Part shown: piece after piece, positions 28,085 through 36,825 of the stretch | How the letters are laid out: each line of letters starts with the position of its first letter | How positions within the stretch are numbered: the stretch's first letter is position 1 | Source: Bryobacteraceae bacterium | GTDB taxonomy: Bacteria; Acidobacteriota; Terriglobia; Bryobacterales; Bryobacteraceae | Direction of reading: 5' to 3' | Assembly (NCBI GenBank): GCA_023384675.1 | Contig: JAHDVK010000003.1 | Coordinates: 62,001 to 126,000, forward strand | DNA: 64,000 bases | Position numbers and translations under genes: made by a program | The notes under the pieces: model-generated | What the model saw: only the letters and a program-made list of their open reading frames with translations | The model's database searches: none | Told to the model about the DNA's origin: nothing

Positions 28085-29299
28085 ATGATGCGTTTCCTGC
28101 TGATCTGCCTCAGTTTATTCGCTTTTTCCGCCATCTTTCTGACCGGGACCGCCGCGGAGGCTGCCGCCAAGAAGAAGACGGTTGCGAAAAAGACCACCGC
28201 GAAGAAGTCCACCGCGGTCCAGACGAAGTCCAAGGTCAGGAAGGCCGCGCCGCGGAAGGTCACGAAAACGACCCGCCGTGCGCCCGCGAAGAGGCGGGCG
28301 CCTGTGAAGCGGCGCACCTACAGCCCCTGGGACACGCCCAGCTTTGCCGATTCCACCTGGGGGGACGTGGTGGATGGCGAGGACCTGGTGGTCCGGAGGG
28401 CGGCGGTGGCGGCCCTTGGGCCGTTCAATGGCACGGTGGTGGTGGCGGAACCGGACACCGGGCGCATTCTCACGATCGTCAACCAAAAACTGGCGTTGAG
28501 CGGGGCGTATTACCCTTGTTCGACGATCAAGATCGTGGCGGGTTTGGCCGGGTTGACGGAGGGTTTGATCGAGAAAGACACCCGTCTGCGCCTGACGGCC
28601 AGACAGACCATGGACCTCACCGAGGCGATGGCGCGCTCCAACAACCCCTACTTCGCCAATATCGGCGAAAAACTCGGCTTCGAGCGCATCCATCACTACT
28701 CGAAACTCCTCGGGCTCGGCGAACGGGCGGGTTTGAATATCGAAGGCGAAAGCCCGGGTGAGTTCCCCGACGCGCCCATCAAGGGCGTCACGCTCGGACG
28801 CATGACGAGTTTTGGCACGGGCATCGGACTCACCGCGCTGCAGTTGACCTCCATCGTCTCCACCGTCGCCAACGGGGGCACGCTCTACTGGCTCCAATAC
28901 CCGCGGAACCAGGAGGAGGCGCACAACTTCGTGCCTCGCGTGAAGCGCTATCTGAACGTGCAGTCGGCCATCCCGGAGATCACCCCGGGCATGCGCGGTG
29001 CCACGGAGATCGGTTCGGCGCGCCGCGCCTTCTATGACGCAAACGAACCGATCATGGGCAAGACCGGCACGTGCACGGACACCCGCACGCACCTCGGCTG
29101 GTTCGGCAGTTTCAACGAGGTGGACGGCCGCAGACTGACGGTGGTCGTGCTGCTGACGGGCGGCCGCCAGGTAAACGGCCCCGTCGCCTCAGGCATCGCC
29201 GGGCAGGTTTACAAGAACCTCTCCAAGCAGGAGTTCTTCGCCAGGGACCGGCGCTACACGCCATCGGCGGATGCGCTCGCGGAATCCGCTTTGAACTGA
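28085..29299 (+). CDS. Penicillin-binding transpeptidase with a histone-H1-like basic region
   Basis: A 404-residue protein: N-terminal signal or anchor (3-24), then a Lys/Arg/Thr/Ala-rich low-complexity stretch (about 29-77, repeats such as KKTTAKK, APAKRRAPVKRR), then a transpeptidase/class D beta-lactamase-like domain. The three active-site motifs are visible: STIK (146-149, nucleophile Ser146), SNN (185-187) and KTG (326-328). Start ATG at 28085 chosen because AAGGACG lies 4 bases upstream and a signal sequence follows; a GTG at 28031 would only add residues without a leader. No transglycosylase or dimerisation domain. It probably acts on peptidoglycan in the periplasm. Confidence 0.85.
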   Translation: MMRFLLICLSLFAFSAIFLTGTAAEAAAKKKTVAKKTTAKKSTAVQTKSKVRKAAPRKVTKTTRRAPAKRRAPVKRRTYSPWDTPSFADSTWGDVVDGEDLVVRRAAVAALGPFNGTVVVAEPDTGRILTIVNQKLALSGAYYPCSTIKIVAGLAGLTEGLIEKDTRLRLTARQTMDLTEAMARSNNPYFANIGEKLGFERIHHYSKLLGLGERAGLNIEGESPGEFPDAPIKGVTLGRMTSFGTGIGLTALQLTSIVSTVANGGTLYWLQYPRNQEEAHNFVPRVKRYLNVQSAIPEITPGMRGATEIGSARRAFYDANEPIMGKTGTCTDTRTHLGWFGSFNEVDGRRLTVVVLLTGGRQVNGPVASGIAGQVYKNLSKQEFFARDRRYTPSADALAESALN

Positions 29300-29589
29300 T
29301 TCCAGTCGAGCCGGGCGCATGGTTCGGGCGTGCCTTCCACCTGACGCTGGCCGCTGGCAGGCAGAAGCAGTGCCCGGGATTCTTTCGTAAACCCTGTTGC
29401 TTCCAGGTTCGAATTCCGTCTCCCGTTTCATCCACCGCTGTGTCCAATCGGCCCTGGAGGCTGACAGAAGGCCCTCGCATTTGAGAAGCTAAGGCGGACA
29501 GGGTCCGGCTGAGCATGTTCCCATGTCTCGCCACTCGCGCCTTGCGCCTCGGGAACCCTCGCCTGACCGCCGGAGGTTATCGCCCATCC

Positions 29590-30642
29590 ATGAGTAACGA
29601 CCGCCTGTATTCGCTCGACGCGTTCCGCGGCTTCACGATGATCTGGATGATCAGCGAGGGCTTCGGCCTGCGTGTCTTCGAGGGCTACGGACGGCTCGGC
29701 ACGCTCGCCGCACAGTTTGAACATGTGGAATGGGAGGGTCTCGCCGCGTGGGACCTGATCCAGCCCTTCTTCATGTTCATCGTGGGTGTCGCCATGCCTT
29801 ACTCCTTCGCCGCGCGGCGCGCGCGCGGCGAGACCTGGGGCCAGTCGTTCGGCCATGTGTTGAAGCGCTGCGCCCTGCTGATCGGCTTCGGCCTGATCGC
29901 GCGGTCCGTGCAGGCGGGCAAGCCCGTTCTCGACCTGATCAACGTGCTGGCGCAGGTGTCAGTGACTTACCTCATCGCGTTCCTCCTGCTTGGTTTCCGC
30001 TGGCGCATTCAGGCGGCTGCCGGCCTCGCGCTGCTGGCGCTCACCTGGATCATTTACGCCGGCACGGGCCAACCCGAACCCTGGACGCGCGAAGGGAACA
30101 TCGGCCGCGCTCTTGACCTCGCCATTCTGGGCAAGAACTGGGGCGGCGGCTACGCGACCTTGAACTGCCTCCCCTCGGCATTCAACACGATTGCTGGGGT
30201 CCTGGCCGGCGTGCTGCTGCGTTCCGCCGCTCCGGCGCGAATCATGGGCGTTCTGGCCGGCGCGGGCCTCGGCCTGATCGCCGCGGGACTGGCGCTCGCG
30301 CCCCTCGTCCCTATCGTCAAAAAGATCTGGACGCCCTCGTTCGCCCTGTTGAGCACCGGGTGCTGCCTGCTGGCGCTGCTCGTCTTCTACTGGGTCTGCG
30401 ATGTCTGGAAAAAGCAGAAATGGGCCGCGATTCTGGTGATGGTGGGCGCCAATTCCATCTTTATTTATCTCTTTCACGAGATCCTCGGCCGCTGGATGCG
30501 GCAGACCGCGCCGGTTTTCACCGGCTGGGCCATCGCCTGGTGGCCGCAGTGGGGCCAGGTGTTCACCGCCTGCGCGATCATCGCCTTCGAGGTCTGGGTC
30601 TGTGTGTGGCTGTACCGGCGGCGGATCTTCTTCAAGATCTGA
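29590..30642 (+). CDS. Polytopic membrane acyltransferase, HGSNAT/DUF5009-like
   Basis: A 350-residue membrane protein with about ten hydrophobic segments. The N-terminal SLDAFRGFTMIWMISEG and the following DLIQPFFMFIVGVAMPYSFA are characteristic of the heparan-alpha-glucosaminide N-acetyltransferase-like (DUF1624/DUF5009) family, which moves acyl groups across membranes onto sugars. Start ATG at 29590 chosen for the family N-terminus; GGAGG lies 13 bases upstream, which is long. The last 60 bases of the gene resemble a stretch of debris at 31874-31933. Confidence 0.85.
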   Translation: MSNDRLYSLDAFRGFTMIWMISEGFGLRVFEGYGRLGTLAAQFEHVEWEGLAAWDLIQPFFMFIVGVAMPYSFAARRARGETWGQSFGHVLKRCALLIGFGLIARSVQAGKPVLDLINVLAQVSVTYLIAFLLLGFRWRIQAAAGLALLALTWIIYAGTGQPEPWTREGNIGRALDLAILGKNWGGGYATLNCLPSAFNTIAGVLAGVLLRSAAPARIMGVLAGAGLGLIAAGLALAPLVPIVKKIWTPSFALLSTGCCLLALLVFYWVCDVWKKQKWAAILVMVGANSIFIYLFHEILGRWMRQTAPVFTGWAIAWWPQWGQVFTACAIIAFEVWVCVWLYRRRIFFKI

Positions 30643-31237
30643 CGCTTTCCTCGTCGATCGGCGCCGTCCCGAGGAGAGCGCCCGCGGCCGCAAACGGGGT
30701 TGCCGTTTTTCCACGATCGCGGCAGGCCGCATTCCATCCGCTCAGTCGAATTGATTCGCGACGGACCCGCCGGGCAGGCAGTGATCCCGCCGCGGCAGGG
30801 TCAGGCGGCCATCGAACGCGCCGCCACGACGTGAAACGCGGGCGGTAACCAGCCCTGCCGCCTGTATTTTCTCGAGATCCAGGGGCGCTCAGGCCCGATC
30901 ACCTCGCTGATCGTACTTCATGGTCTGCTCATCTGACGGTTTTTCTCTTTCCCGGTCAACCACTTGGACAATCAGAAAAAAATCATCCAATGATCATGTG
31001 TTGCCCATTGCCTTATGCGGCAATCCGGCCCAATCTCAAGCCATGTTGAGGCAGGCCAATGGATCACAGCGACATCCGGTTCAATCTGACCACCGTCGCC
31101 AAGATCTGCATGGCCGCCGATTGTTGCGCCGGGACAAACGCGTACCTGATCGGGCGCCGCGTCCCCGGCGAGTTGCCGGACTCTGTCTCCGGTCCGGCGT
31201 CGATTGGCGTCATAAACGGCAACGCGGAGGGAATCCC
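30643..31237 (+). other. 595-base gap without a recognisable gene
   Basis: It holds a weak terminator-like hairpin near its start and an AT-richer part at about 30930-31000 that may carry the promoter of the next gene. Short open frames exist in several phases, but none has a ribosome site, a signal or family resemblance. Confidence 0.5.
30692..30710 (+). terminator. Weak intrinsic terminator after the acyltransferase gene
   Basis: AAACGG, a 5-base loop and CCGTTT, followed by TT. The stem is six base pairs and the T run of five overlaps it. It lies 49 bases after the stop codon. Confidence 0.4.
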
Positions 31238-31657
31238 ATGCTGCCCAAATACCTTCTTTCGATTCTGCTGCTGTTCGCCCTGCCCTTCGGGATGAGCGCG
31301 CAGCAACAAACCGGAACCTTCCAGATCCCGTTCGAATTCGTGGCATTCGACACGGAGTTTGAACCGGGCGAATATGTGATGTATGGCGCAACGCTGCACC
31401 ACATGCGGATGGTGAATCGGTCGACGGGCAAGTCCGCCTATGTTCAAATTCGTGCAGGCGTCCGAGCGAAAGTCGAAGGCCGTGACGTGTTGGGGTTCGA
31501 CCGGATCGGCGGCCTGTATCTGCTGAGAACCCTGCAACTCGGGGGCTGGGACAGCAAGCACGATCTGCCTTTGGCTAAAAAGCGCCGCGAGCATGTTCAG
31601 GTGCTGATTACCGAAGGCGCCAGATCCGAGCGCACGCTCATCGCCGCCTCGTGGTAG
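31238..31657 (+). CDS. Small secreted protein of unknown function
   Basis: A 139-residue protein with a clear signal peptide (MLPKYLLSILLLFALPFGMSA|QQQ). The mature part is a beta-rich domain beginning with FQIPFEFVAFDTEFEPGEYVMYG, a layout I associate with small exported proteins common in Acidobacteria, with an N-terminal PF.F motif and PxGEY turn. The C-terminus has a basic segment (KKRREHVQVLITEG). Start ATG at 31238 with GGAGGG 6 bases upstream. It is flanked by gene-free sequence on both sides, so it is monocistronic. Confidence 0.75.
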   Translation: MLPKYLLSILLLFALPFGMSAQQQTGTFQIPFEFVAFDTEFEPGEYVMYGATLHHMRMVNRSTGKSAYVQIRAGVRAKVEGRDVLGFDRIGGLYLLRTLQLGGWDSKHDLPLAKKRREHVQVLITEGARSERTLIAASW

Positions 31658-31695
31658 GGCGATCCCCGGAGGGCTGCTCAACCCCCGTTCGAACC

Positions 31696-31734
31696 CGCGG
31701 CGGTCCGGCATCCATGCGGTACCGGACCGCCGCG
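31696..31734 (+). terminator. Strong 13-bp hairpin downstream of the small secreted protein gene
   Basis: CGCGGCGGTCCGG and its exact reverse complement are separated by 13 bases, starting 38 bases after the stop codon. There is no T run, so it may act as a transcript-stabilising or Rho-type end rather than a classical intrinsic terminator. Confidence 0.45.
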
Positions 31735-31808
31735 TAATCCACATCTTGCGTCTCCCCCGCCTCAATCCCACGCAGTCAGACTCCCCTCCGTGCTTCCGCT
31801 TTGGTTTC

Positions 31809-31858
31809 ACAGTGAAGCTGGTGACGGCGCCGGGAATCGGGGCGCCCGCCTCTCCTGG
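31809..31858 (-). pseudogene. Fragment of a pyruvate carboxylase/biotin carboxyl carrier gene
   Basis: Bases 31817-31847 are identical to 33448-33478 within pyc (31 of 31), with diverged similarity on both sides. Read on the minus strand it encodes PGEAGAPIPGAVTSFTV, against PGEVGAPIPGAVTSITV in pyc. The flanks do not continue the gene. Confidence 0.7.
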
Positions 31859-31873
31859 TGCTGCCTGCGCCAG

Positions 31874-31933
31874 CATCGCCTTCGAGGTCTGGGTCTGCGT
31901 GTGGCTCTGCCGGCGGCGGAACTGGTTCAAGAT
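31874..31933 (+). pseudogene. Fragment of the membrane acyltransferase gene (3' end)
   Basis: Aligns without gaps to 30579-30638, with 54 of 60 bases identical, covering the codons for IAFEVWVCVWLYRRR up to near the stop. It has no start and no upstream part of the gene. It lies 15 bases from the pyc fragment. Confidence 0.75.
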
Positions 31934-31999
31934 GCGACCTGACATCCGAAGCGCGCTTAACGTATTGCATTAGACGCCTCACGTTAGAAGAATAAGGGT

Positions 32000-32166
32000 G
32001 TGATCCGCCACTTTCGCGACTGGGAAACCGAGCGGATCTTTCGCAGGGAGCCGTCACCGAGGTTCCGGTTCATCGCACCCGTCGCGAAGAGAAAACCCGA
32101 TCAGTTGAACGCGGCGGTCAGCCTTAGCGATTTGCAAGCGATGTTGAAATCGTCGGCTACCACTGA
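32000..32166 (+). pseudogene. higB: higB toxin gene with an internal deletion
   Basis: From GTG at 32000 the frame reads the N-terminus of a HigB/RelE-type toxin (IRHFRDWETERIFRRE, then LNAAVSLSDLQ), but the central part is missing. Immediately after, in another frame (32140-32166), the typical C-terminal end DVEIVGYH and a TGA stop appear, 11 bases before higA. Intact relatives are about 92 residues; this remnant is 167 bases, so about 110 bases are lost with a frame change. The toxin core with its catalytic residues is gone. Confidence 0.75.
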
Positions 32167-32177
32167 GGAGACCATCG

Positions 32178-32483
32178 ATGCTTCGAACCCGTACAATCGA
32201 ACCGGTCCATCCTGGAGCCACGCTCCGCGAGGACTTCCTCGAACCCCTCGGCCTCTCCGCCAGCCGGCTGGCTTCGGAGCTGCACGTTCCCGTCACCCGT
32301 ATCACCGGCATAATCCGGGAGCGCCGCTCGATCTCTGCCGACACCGCGCTCCGCCTCGCCCGTTTCTTTGGCACCACCCCCCTTTTCTGGATGAACCTGC
32401 AGGCCAACTACGATCTTGAGAAGGCGGGCGATGAACGGGGCGGCGAGATCGAGAAGCGCATTCACCCGCACCAGGCGGCCTGA
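32178..32483 (+). CDS. higA: HigA-type antitoxin, XRE family
   Basis: A 101-residue helix-turn-helix protein of the HigA family, recognised from HPGATLREDFLEPLGLSASRLA, the helix-turn-helix around VPVTRITGIIRERRSIS, and ADTALRLARFFGTTPLFWMNLQANYDLE. HigA neutralises HigB and represses the operon. Start ATG at 32178 with GGAG 7 bases upstream. Its toxin partner upstream is deleted, so it is now an orphan antitoxin/repressor. Confidence 0.92.
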   Translation: MLRTRTIEPVHPGATLREDFLEPLGLSASRLASELHVPVTRITGIIRERRSISADTALRLARFFGTTPLFWMNLQANYDLEKAGDERGGEIEKRIHPHQAA

Positions 32484-32496
32484 GCCGTCAACGCCT

Positions 32497-33231
32497 TCAG
32501 CGGTTCGATTTGCCGGAGGCCCATGCCGGTTTCGCGAACGTGTCCGGGGGCAGGTCCCCTTCCGTGTGGAGCCAGTCGAAGTCCTGCGTGCGCACCATGT
32601 CCCAACCCGGCATCGGCGCACTGCGGGCAACGCCGCCGCTCACCTGACCCGGGCCCATGCCCCCGGATTGCCCGGGAAAGCCCCGTTCAATCAAGACCGA
32701 GCGCCAGATCAGGCCCGTCGCCGGCTCCACCCAAAACATCTCAGTCCAAATTCCCAGAACCGGGTCCGATGGGCGAATCCGAATCACCCCGCAAGCGATC
32801 CGCCGCTTGTCCCGCCGGATCTCCTCCCATTTCACCCACTCGGTGTCGAAAGCGGAGCGCCCCAGCAGTGCGAAGCGGCCGCTCGATGAGTCGATGCCGC
32901 GCCGCCAGGAGCGCAATTCCGGCCCTTCGGCCGGGTGCTCCGAGACACGCCGGCGCGTCCGCGCCCAGAGCCATTCGCCGTCGCTGACCACTTCGACCCG
33001 GTCGCCCGAAAGCGACTCGGAACGGAACGCGCGCGCCTCCTCGTCCACCGTGATCAGCACTTTGTGGCTGGGGTTCACACGGTCGCCCGAGATCGTGCTC
33101 GTGCGCACCTCCACCTTGTACTGGCGCAGCGCGTAATGCCGCCCGATGGCTTTGTTCAGCAGGTCCGCCGGATCGCCCGGCGGGGCCGCCAGAGCGGCAA
33201 TCCCAAGGAAAAAGGGGCAGAGAAACCGCAT
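32497..33231 (-). CDS. Secreted LolA-like protein
   Basis: A 244-residue protein with a signal peptide (MRFLCPFFLGIAALA|APPG). The rest is beta-rich, with segments such as YKVEVRTSTISGDRV, HKVLITVDEEARAFRSES and VEVVSDGEWLWARTRR, resembling LolA/LppX-type lipoprotein carrier folds (MucB/LolA/DUF2092-like). Assignment is by pattern only. The gene follows higA in convergent orientation, 13 bases from its stop, and ends before pyc with a 45-base gap upstream. Confidence 0.65.
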   Translation of the reverse strand: MRFLCPFFLGIAALAAPPGDPADLLNKAIGRHYALRQYKVEVRTSTISGDRVNPSHKVLITVDEEARAFRSESLSGDRVEVVSDGEWLWARTRRRVSEHPAEGPELRSWRRGIDSSSGRFALLGRSAFDTEWVKWEEIRRDKRRIACGVIRIRPSDPVLGIWTEMFWVEPATGLIWRSVLIERGFPGQSGGMGPGQVSGGVARSAPMPGWDMVRTQDFDWLHTEGDLPPDTFAKPAWASGKSNR

Positions 33232-33276
33232 TTTGCAGCCTCAATGCCCCCAGAATATCACGGGAATCAGACGCGC

Positions 33277-36200
33277 TTATCCGATGACGATCAGCAGATC
33301 CTTCGGTTCCACGGTCTGCCCGACGGCGACGGCGCGTTCCTTGATCTTGCCCGCGACAGGGGCGTAGACCGTGGTCTGCATCTTCATCGCCTCCATCACC
33401 AGCAGTTTGTCGCCCTTTTGGACTTCCTGGTTTAGCTCCACGGTGATGCTGGTGACGGCGCCGGGAATCGGGGCGCCCACTTCGCCCGGCTTATCCGGAT
33501 TCGCCTTCGGATGCACTTTCGCTTCGGCCTTCAGTTTCTTATCGCGGATCGAGACTTCGCGCGGCTGTCCGTTCAACTCGAAGAACACGGTGCGGTGGCC
33601 GTCCGGATGCGGTTCACCGACGGTGAGAAGCTTGATCACCAGGTTCTTGCCCGGTTCGATCTCGACGCTGATCTCGTCGCCGTTCTTCATACCGAAGAAA
33701 AAGGGCGCGGTGGGCAGCACGGTCAGGTCGCCATAATTTGTCCGCGCCTTGGCGAATTTCACATACACATCGGGGTACATCAGATAGCTCATCAGGTCGG
33801 TTTCCGTGGGTTTTGCGCCGGTCTTTTTGTCCACCGCCGCGCGCGCCTCCTCGAAATCCACCGCCTTCAACCGCGCGCCCGGGCGGCCCCGCCGCGGCTT
33901 GCCGCCGCGCAGGATCACCTTAGCAATCTTTTTCGGCCAGCCGCCATCGGGTTCGCCCAGGGAGCCTTCGAACATCTCGACAACCGAATTCGGGATGTTC
34001 AGGCTATGGTCCGCGGGCAGGTTTTCGAACTCCTGCACCGACATTCCGTGCTGGATCAGGAACACGGCCAGATCGCCGACCACCTTGCTCGAGGGCGTCA
34101 CCTTCACGATGTCGCCAAAGGCGTGGTTGACATCGGCATACATCCGGGCGATCTCAGGCCAACGCGGGCCGAGGCCCATGCTCTCGGCCTGCTCGCGCAG
34201 ATTCGTGTATTGCCCGCCGGGCATTTCGTGCAGATAGACATCGGCGGCGCCGGAACGCGGAGCGGAATCGAAGGGCGCGTAGATGGCGCGGACCGTCTCC
34301 CAGTAGTCCGAGGCCCGGTTGAGCGCCTCGAAATCGAGGCCCGTGCCGCGTGTCTTGTCATGCTGTAATGCAGCCACGAACGAATTCAGGTTCGGCTGGC
34401 TGGTGGCGCCGCTCATCGACGACAGCGCACCGTCCACCACGTCCACGCCCGCATCACACGCCTTCAGGATCGACGCCGCGGCGATGCCGCTCGTGTCGTG
34501 CGTGTGGAAATGCAGCGGCAGCCCGATCTCCGCCTTGAGCGCCTTCACCAGCTTGAACGCGGCGTAGGGCTTCAGCAGGCCCGCCATGTCCTTGATGGCG
34601 AGCACATGGGCGCCCATCTTTTCGAGCTCCTTGGCCATCCGGACGTAGTAGGCAAGCGGGTATTTGTCGCGTTTTTCGTCCAGGATATCGCCGGTATAGC
34701 AGATCGCGGCCTCGCAGACCTTGCCGGTCCGGCGCACCGCTTCCATCGCCACCTTCATATTCGGCAGCCAGTTCAGCGAATCGAAGACGCGGAAGATATC
34801 CATGCCCTCTTCGGCGGCCACTTCCACAAACCGCCGCACCACGTTGTCGGGATAGGCCGTGTAGCCTACGGCGTTCGAGGCCCGGAACAGCATCTGGAAG
34901 CAGATATTCGGGATCTCGGCCCGCAGCTTGCGCAACCGTTCCCAGGGGTCCTCGTGGAGGAACCGCATGGCGACGTCGAACGTCGCCCCGCCCCACATCT
35001 CGAGCGAATACAGCCCGGCGAGTTCATGCGCCGTGTAGTTGGCGATGCGCAGCATGTCGTAGGTGCGCATGCGCGTGGCCATGAGCGACTGGTGGGCGTC
35101 GCGCATCGTCGTATCCGTCACCAGCAGCCGCTTCTGCTTGCGCGTCCATTCGGCAAACTCCTCCGCGCCGAGCTCATCCAGCAGTTGTTTGGTGCCGGAC
35201 GGGGGCGGCGCGGGCTGCTTGAGGGGGCGCTGCGCGGGCCGCACGGTGGCCGGGGCCGTGCGGCCAGCCATCTCGGGATTGCCGTTGACAATCACCTCGC
35301 CCAGGAAGTTCAGCATGCGCGTGGCGCGGTCCTGGCGGGTCTTGAAGCGAAACAGCGCGGGCGTATGTTCGATGAAGGTGGTGGTCACCCGGCCGGCCTG
35401 GAAGTCGGGGTGGCCCACAACATTTTCAAGAAACGGAATGTTGGTCTTGACGCCGCGGATGCGGAACTCGCGCAGGGCGCGGTCCATACGCTGGCAGGCG
35501 ATCTGGAAGCGCGGCCCCCACGCGGTGACCTTCACGAGCAGCGAATCATAGTAAGGCGTGATCACCGCGCCGCCGTAGGCCGAGGCGCCATCCAGGCGCA
35601 GCCCGTGGCCCGCGGGCGAGCGGTAGGTTTGGATCTTGCCGTAGTCCGGCAGGAAGTGATGCGCCGGGTCTTCCGTGGTGACCCTGCATTGCAGCGCCGC
35701 GCCGTTGACCCGGATCTCCTCCTGGCGGGGGATCTGCATCTCTTCGCCATGCAGGTCCAGGCCCATCGACACTTGAATCTGCGCCCGGACGATGTCGATC
35801 CCGGTCACTTCCTCGGTGACCGTATGTTCCACCTGGATGCGGGGGTTGACCTCGATGAAGAACCATTCGCCCGTGTCGGTGTCGACCAGAAACTCCACAG
35901 TGCCGGCGCTGGAGTAATCCGCGGCGCGCCCGAGCCGCAGAGCGGCTTCGCAAAGCCCCTGGCGGATCTCATCGGGCAGACCAATAGCGGGTGCGACCTC
36001 CACCACTTTCTGATGGCGGCGCTGCACGGAGCAGTCGCGCTCCCAGAGGTGGACGAGATTGCCGTGCTGGTCGCCGAGCAGTTGGACCTCGACGTGGCGG
36101 GCGTGACGGATGTAGCGCTCGATGAACACGGCGCCGTTGCCGAAGGCGGCCTTCGCTTCGGCCGTCGCTTCGGCGAAGCGGGCCTCGAGGTCGGCGGACT

Positions 36201-36720
36201 TGTGGACCACCCGCATTCCGCGGCCGCCGCCGCCGAAAGCTGCCTTCAAAATGAGCGGAAAACCCGTTTCCGGAGCGATTTTTTGGGCTTCTTCGAGCGT
36301 TTTTACCGGATTTTGCGTGCCCGGAAGCACCGGAACGCCCGCTTTTTGCGCCATCCGGCGGGCGGCGGTTTTGTCGCCCAGGTCCTCCAGGATGCGCGAG
36401 TCCGGACCGACAAAGGTGATGCCCGCTTCCACGCAAGCCCTTGCTAACGCGGGGTTTTCGCTCAGGAAGCCATAGCCGGGGTGGATCAGGTCCACACCCT
36501 TCTCCTTCGCCAGCGCCACGATGCCCTCGATATCGAGATAGGCCTCGACCGGACCCTTGCCGGCGCCGGTCAGATAGGCTTCGTCGGCCTTGAACCGGTG
36601 CAGGCTGAGGCGGTCTTCCTGGCTGTAGATGGCCACCGTCCGCAGACCTAACTCATTTGCTGCGCGAAAGATGCGGATCGCGATCTCGCCCCGGTTCAGG
36701 GCTAGGAGTTTCTTGCTCAT
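33277..36720 (-). CDS. pyc: Pyruvate carboxylase
   Basis: A 1147-residue biotin enzyme that makes oxaloacetate from pyruvate and bicarbonate. It has a biotin carboxylase domain (NRGEIAIRIFRAANELG at the start, ATP-grasp loop KAAFGGGGRGMRVV, FIEVNPRIQVEHTVTEEVTG), a carboxyltransferase domain (LLVTDTTMRDAHQSL, MWGGATFDVAMRFLHEDPWERL), and a C-terminal biotinyl domain with the modified lysine in EAMKM (about residue 1113). Length is normal for the single-chain form. Start ATG at 36720; the frame is open upstream, but similarity begins at MSKKLLALNRGEIA. Confidence 0.98.
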   Translation of the reverse strand: MSKKLLALNRGEIAIRIFRAANELGLRTVAIYSQEDRLSLHRFKADEAYLTGAGKGPVEAYLDIEGIVALAKEKGVDLIHPGYGFLSENPALARACVEAGITFVGPDSRILEDLGDKTAARRMAQKAGVPVLPGTQNPVKTLEEAQKIAPETGFPLILKAAFGGGGRGMRVVHKSADLEARFAEATAEAKAAFGNGAVFIERYIRHARHVEVQLLGDQHGNLVHLWERDCSVQRRHQKVVEVAPAIGLPDEIRQGLCEAALRLGRAADYSSAGTVEFLVDTDTGEWFFIEVNPRIQVEHTVTEEVTGIDIVRAQIQVSMGLDLHGEEMQIPRQEEIRVNGAALQCRVTTEDPAHHFLPDYGKIQTYRSPAGHGLRLDGASAYGGAVITPYYDSLLVKVTAWGPRFQIACQRMDRALREFRIRGVKTNIPFLENVVGHPDFQAGRVTTTFIEHTPALFRFKTRQDRATRMLNFLGEVIVNGNPEMAGRTAPATVRPAQRPLKQPAPPPSGTKQLLDELGAEEFAEWTRKQKRLLVTDTTMRDAHQSLMATRMRTYDMLRIANYTAHELAGLYSLEMWGGATFDVAMRFLHEDPWERLRKLRAEIPNICFQMLFRASNAVGYTAYPDNVVRRFVEVAAEEGMDIFRVFDSLNWLPNMKVAMEAVRRTGKVCEAAICYTGDILDEKRDKYPLAYYVRMAKELEKMGAHVLAIKDMAGLLKPYAAFKLVKALKAEIGLPLHFHTHDTSGIAAASILKACDAGVDVVDGALSSMSGATSQPNLNSFVAALQHDKTRGTGLDFEALNRASDYWETVRAIYAPFDSAPRSGAADVYLHEMPGGQYTNLREQAESMGLGPRWPEIARMYADVNHAFGDIVKVTPSSKVVGDLAVFLIQHGMSVQEFENLPADHSLNIPNSVVEMFEGSLGEPDGGWPKKIAKVILRGGKPRRGRPGARLKAVDFEEARAAVDKKTGAKPTETDLMSYLMYPDVYVKFAKARTNYGDLTVLPTAPFFFGMKNGDEISVEIEPGKNLVIKLLTVGEPHPDGHRTVFFELNGQPREVSIRDKKLKAEAKVHPKANPDKPGEVGAPIPGAVTSITVELNQEVQKGDKLLVMEAMKMQTTVYAPVAGKIKERAVAVGQTVEPKDLLIVIG

Positions 36721-36825
36721 CAAGAATCCAAGGTACCATGGGCCACGCGGCGGCGAGGCGATTTTCAGTGAACTCATGCCCGTGTGTATTCGTAATGAAC
36801 CAGTGAGAAGGAGCATGCACGGACC

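Larger units (their letters stand above)
31658..31999. other. Gene-free stretch with a strong hairpin and mixed gene debris
   Basis: Contains a 13-bp inverted repeat (31696-31734), then two gene fragments: one matching pyruvate carboxylase (31809-31858) and one matching the 3' end of the membrane acyltransferase gene (31874-31933). No intact gene is seen. Confidence 0.7.

Noticed and set aside
31059-31295. A 78-codon open frame with several cysteines before the small secreted protein gene
   Set aside because: It overlaps the start of the secreted protein, which has the better ribosome site and signal peptide; no family features.
34498-36447. A 649-codon open frame antisense to pyruvate carboxylase
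   Set aside because: It mirrors the third-position GC bias of pyc on the opposite strand, has no family resemblance, and pyc is certain.
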